Source: MED-G82 sp964342675 (GTDB lineage: Bacteria; Pseudomonadota; Gammaproteobacteria; Magnimaribacterales; D2472). From it: DNA of 5,828 nucleotides. The notes beneath the pieces are model-generated. The model saw only the letters and a program-made list of their open reading frames with translations. It did not search any database and had not been told where the DNA came from. The DNA is taken from assembly GCA_964342675.1 (NCBI GenBank), contig CAYFFR010000048.1, positions 1-5,828 of the forward strand, read 5' to 3'. The stretch's first letter is position 1, and each line of letters starts with the position of its first letter. The position numbers and the translations under genes are program-made. Below are positions 5,780-5,828 of the stretch, in pieces.

Positions 5780-5828
5780 GCGGGAATAGCTCAGTTGGTA
5801 GAGCGCAACCTTGCCAAGGTTGAGGTCG
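5780..5828 (+). tRNA. tRNA-Gly(GCC), 3' part outside the window
   Basis: The first 49 bases of a tRNA are present, through the start of the T stem. The acceptor 5' strand GCGGGAA is followed by T8 and A9. The D stem GCTC/GAGC pairs perfectly around a loop with the invariant G18-G19, and the five-pair anticodon stem CAACC/GGTTG encloses the loop TTGCCAA. The anticodon GCC is at 5813-5815 and reads GGC and GGU glycine codons. The sequence closely resembles the E. coli tRNA-Gly(GCC) as I recall it. The T loop, 3' acceptor strand and CCA status cannot be seen. Confidence 0.96.

Noticed and set aside
1..5828. CRISPR array, insertion sequence, phage or defence system
   Set aside because: No repeated spacers, transposase, integrase or known defence domain was seen; only a tRNA, a possible integration site in general, lies at the edge.

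Overview
The window is AT-rich, densely packed bacterial chromosome, with intergenic gaps of 1 to 17 bp inside the plus-strand cluster. The proton-translocating transhydrogenase subunit PntB, the AGCS sodium symporter and a tRNA-Gly(GCC) very close to the enterobacterial sequence suggest a proteobacterium, probably a gammaproteobacterium. The low GC and streamlined layout recall marine lineages such as SAR86, but that placement is inference; no marker here proves it. Both ends cut through genes: the left end lies inside pntB and the right end inside the tRNA.

Layout. Positions 1-2743 hold a plus-strand run: the 3' end of pntB, a small NTF2/SnoaL-fold protein, a CaiB/BaiF family III CoA-transferase and a TauD/TfdA family Fe(II)/2-oxoglutarate dioxygenase. 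Spacings of 1, 17 and 13 bp suggest co-transcription. A stand-alone class I glutamine amidotransferase (2752-3453, minus) converges on the dioxygenase, with an AT-only inverted repeat at the junction. A 42-bp gap separates it from a divergent AGCS sodium:amino acid symporter (3496-4998, plus). The symporter converges on a secreted NTF2/SnoaL-like protein (5061-5594, minus). After a 185-bp AT-rich gap, a tRNA-Gly(GCC) begins at 5780.

How the genes may work together. The NTF2-like protein, CoA-transferase and dioxygenase look like a small catabolic module: the dioxygenase could hydroxylate or cleave a small acid or sulfonate, the transferase could activate a carboxylate as its CoA thioester, and the NTF2-fold protein could be an accessory enzyme or binding protein. 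No substrate can be assigned from the window. PntB, which makes NADPH from NADH using the proton gradient, probably heads the operon as a housekeeping gene. The amidotransferase and amino acid symporter may both serve nitrogen acquisition, but adjacency is the only evidence.

All genes belong to known families, and nothing here clearly marks a new defence, mobile or regulatory system. The best lead is the uncharacterised NTF2 / CoA-transferase / dioxygenase cluster behind pntB.
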